Below are positions 6,268 to 6,970 of a stretch of 6,970 nt of DNA, piece by piece. The first letter of the stretch is position 1, and each line of letters starts with the position of its first letter. The stretch is from an uncultured Clostridia bacterium (GTDB taxonomy: Bacteria > Bacillota > Clostridia > Peptostreptococcales > Anaerovoracaceae): positions 1 to 6,970 of the forward strand of contig CAKQUI010000109.1 in NCBI GenBank assembly GCA_934277495.1, given 5' to 3'. Made by a program: the position numbers and the translations under genes. The notes under the pieces are model-generated. The model had not been told where the DNA came from. It was given only the letters and a program-made list of their open reading frames with translations, and ran no database searches.

Positions 6268-6451
6268 TTTATAACTCCTGGAAAAATGCAGCTTTGACGG
6301 ATGATGCCGGACATATGATAAAGCACCTGCCCGTGAAGATGCTGATGCAGTATACCGGCACTGAGCCGTTCATGATGGCTCCTGCATATGTATTATCACA
6401 GTATGCGTGATTCCTGATACTGTTATGTGACCCTCGTATCATCACCCCAGA
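6268..6451 (-). other. 184-base region between the phosphatase and mobB, with possible leader structure and small ORF
   Basis: No gene is firmly supported here. On the minus strand an open frame runs from ATG 6442 to TAA 6271-6269, one base before the mobB ATG. An inner ATG at 6373 has AGGAG six bases upstream and would give a 34-aa peptide beginning MNGSVPVYCISIF. A plus-strand frame is also open and ends at 6410, so coding is unclear. Inverted repeats are present: TGCCGG/CCGGCA (6305-6310, 6355-6360), ATCAC/GTGAT (6395-6399, 6407-6411) and TGATAC/GTATCA (6415-6420, 6436-6441). A possible mobB promoter is an extended -10 TGT-GATAAT (minus, 6397-6392) with a poor -35. I looked for a Moco riboswitch and could not assemble one. 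Confidence 0.3.
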
Positions 6452-6928
6452 TCACTTGTTTATCATCCGGCACCTGATATATTCCAGTAAAGCATCGCAG
6501 CCTTCTGTCACATCATCATATGTCTCATCGAAATTGCCGGTGTACCACGGATCCGCTATTGCCCTGTCCGCACCTGCAAAAGCAAGCAGCATATGTATCT
6601 TGTTTTCAGGATCACCGCCTGCGATCCGCTTCATGTTCCTGACATTGGCGTCGTCCATGCCGATAAGAAGATCGAACTCCTCGTAATCTTTCTTCGTCAT
6701 CTGACGAGCATGCCTCGGCGAAAACGGTATCCCGTTCTCCTGCAGCTTGCGCCTTGTGCCGGGATGCGTATCATTGCCGATCTCCTCCCGGCTGGTCGCC
6801 GCCGACTCGATATATACATCGTCACCAAGACCAGCCCGACCAGCCATGTCACGGAAAACGAACTCCGCCATAGGACTGCGGCAGATGTTGCCGTGCCACA
6901 TATATCTTTTCAGCAATGCTGATATCAC
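6452..6928 (-). CDS. Low-molecular-weight protein tyrosine phosphatase, catalytic Cys missing (probable frameshift at 5' end)
   Basis: A 158-aa frame whose body is a clear LMW-PTP: GNICRSPMAEFVF (13-25) from the phosphate loop, ESAATS (41-46) and ADPWYTGNFDETYDDV (125-140), which contains the general acid Asp of the DPWY motif. Normal members begin with a hydrophobic strand and the loop C-x5-R (for example VCxGNICRS). Here the residue at the nucleophile position is Trp11 (codon 6898-6896), giving MWHGNICR. One frame over, just upstream, the DNA reads EKIYV, so loss of two bases near 6894-6899 (from a GTG-TGC-CAC-like original) would explain it. A TGC-to-TGG point change in the present frame is the alternative. 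The start is GTG 6928, directly after the previous gene's TAG; a TTG at 6916 preceded by AGGTGA is another option. As written, the product should be inactive. Confidence 0.75.
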   Translation of the reverse strand: MISALLKRYMWHGNICRSPMAEFVFRDMAGRAGLGDDVYIESAATSREEIGNDTHPGTRRKLQENGIPFSPRHARQMTKKDYEEFDLLIGMDDANVRNMKRIAGGDPENKIHMLLAFAGADRAIADPWYTGNFDETYDDVTEGCDALLEYIRCRMINK

Positions 6929-6970
6929 CTAACATGTCGATTTCAGTGCAAGCAGCACTGCCTCAACAGT
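6929..6970 (-). CDS. 3' end of an upstream gene, unidentified
   Basis: The minus-strand frame reads TVEAVLLALKSTC followed by TAG (6931-6929), which abuts the GTG start of the phosphatase gene. The residues look like a normal protein end, and the abutting arrangement suggests co-transcription. Thirteen residues are too few to name the family. Confidence 0.4.
   Translation of the reverse strand, partial: TVEAVLLALKSTC

Noticed and set aside
6268..6451. Moco riboswitch upstream of mobB
   Set aside because: The conserved core could not be assembled on the minus strand; only short unrelated hairpins are seen.
1..6970. CRISPR arrays, tRNA or rRNA genes, insertion sequences, phage genes
   Set aside because: No regularly spaced direct repeats, cloverleaf-like stretches, transposase motifs or terminal repeats were seen on either strand.

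Overview
The window looks like part of a chromosome from an anaerobic Clostridia-type Firmicute, in a moderate-GC lineage with heavy use of ATA, AGA and CTG codons. Three things point there: a T-box leader, strong Shine-Dalgarno sites (GGAGG, AGGAG) with lipoprotein signal peptides, and gene families typical of gut or mucosal Clostridia (YkoE-like ECF S component, DUF364, THEP1-like NTPase, MobB). The exact genus cannot be read from the sequence.

Layout. Positions 1-204 (minus strand) hold the 5' part of a T-box leader with its own promoter at 211-239; the gene it controls lies off the left edge. Its specifier is most likely UGG (Trp), with AUG (Met) as the alternative. Positions 277-3987 (minus) form a tight four-gene operon. 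In transcription order these are a 677-aa lipoprotein with four degenerate sulfite-oxidase-fold ('molybdopterin oxidoreductase-like') repeats, a 201-aa lipoprotein with one copy, a YkoE-like ECF transporter S component broken by a frameshift or small deletion, and a 170-aa membrane-anchored protein with one more copy. Positions 3988-4171 are a divergent promoter region with several inverted repeats.

Positions 4172-5475 (plus) are a two-gene overlapping operon: a THEP1-like P-loop NTPase and a DUF4213/DUF364 'heavy-metal chelation' protein. It ends in a clear intrinsic terminator at 5500-5535. Convergent to it, 5524-6267 (minus) encodes a MobB-like GTPase with a Cys-rich C-terminal extension. 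A 184-base gap follows, then a low-molecular-weight protein tyrosine phosphatase at 6452-6928 (minus) whose catalytic Cys is missing in the sequence as given, and the last 13 codons of another minus-strand gene at the right edge.

How they may work together (inference). The minus-strand operon would put six copies of a cofactor-less sulfite-oxidase-like domain on the outer face of the membrane beside the membrane component of a vitamin/metal ECF importer. This suggests capture and uptake of a small ligand. The NTPase, DUF364 and MobB genes point to handling of a metal or metal-pterin cofactor inside the cell. The pairing of a degenerate Moco-fold surface array with an ECF S component and these cofactor genes is the most system-like feature here. 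Two of the genes (S component and phosphatase) carry lesions at essential positions, so either sequence errors or real gene decay must be considered.
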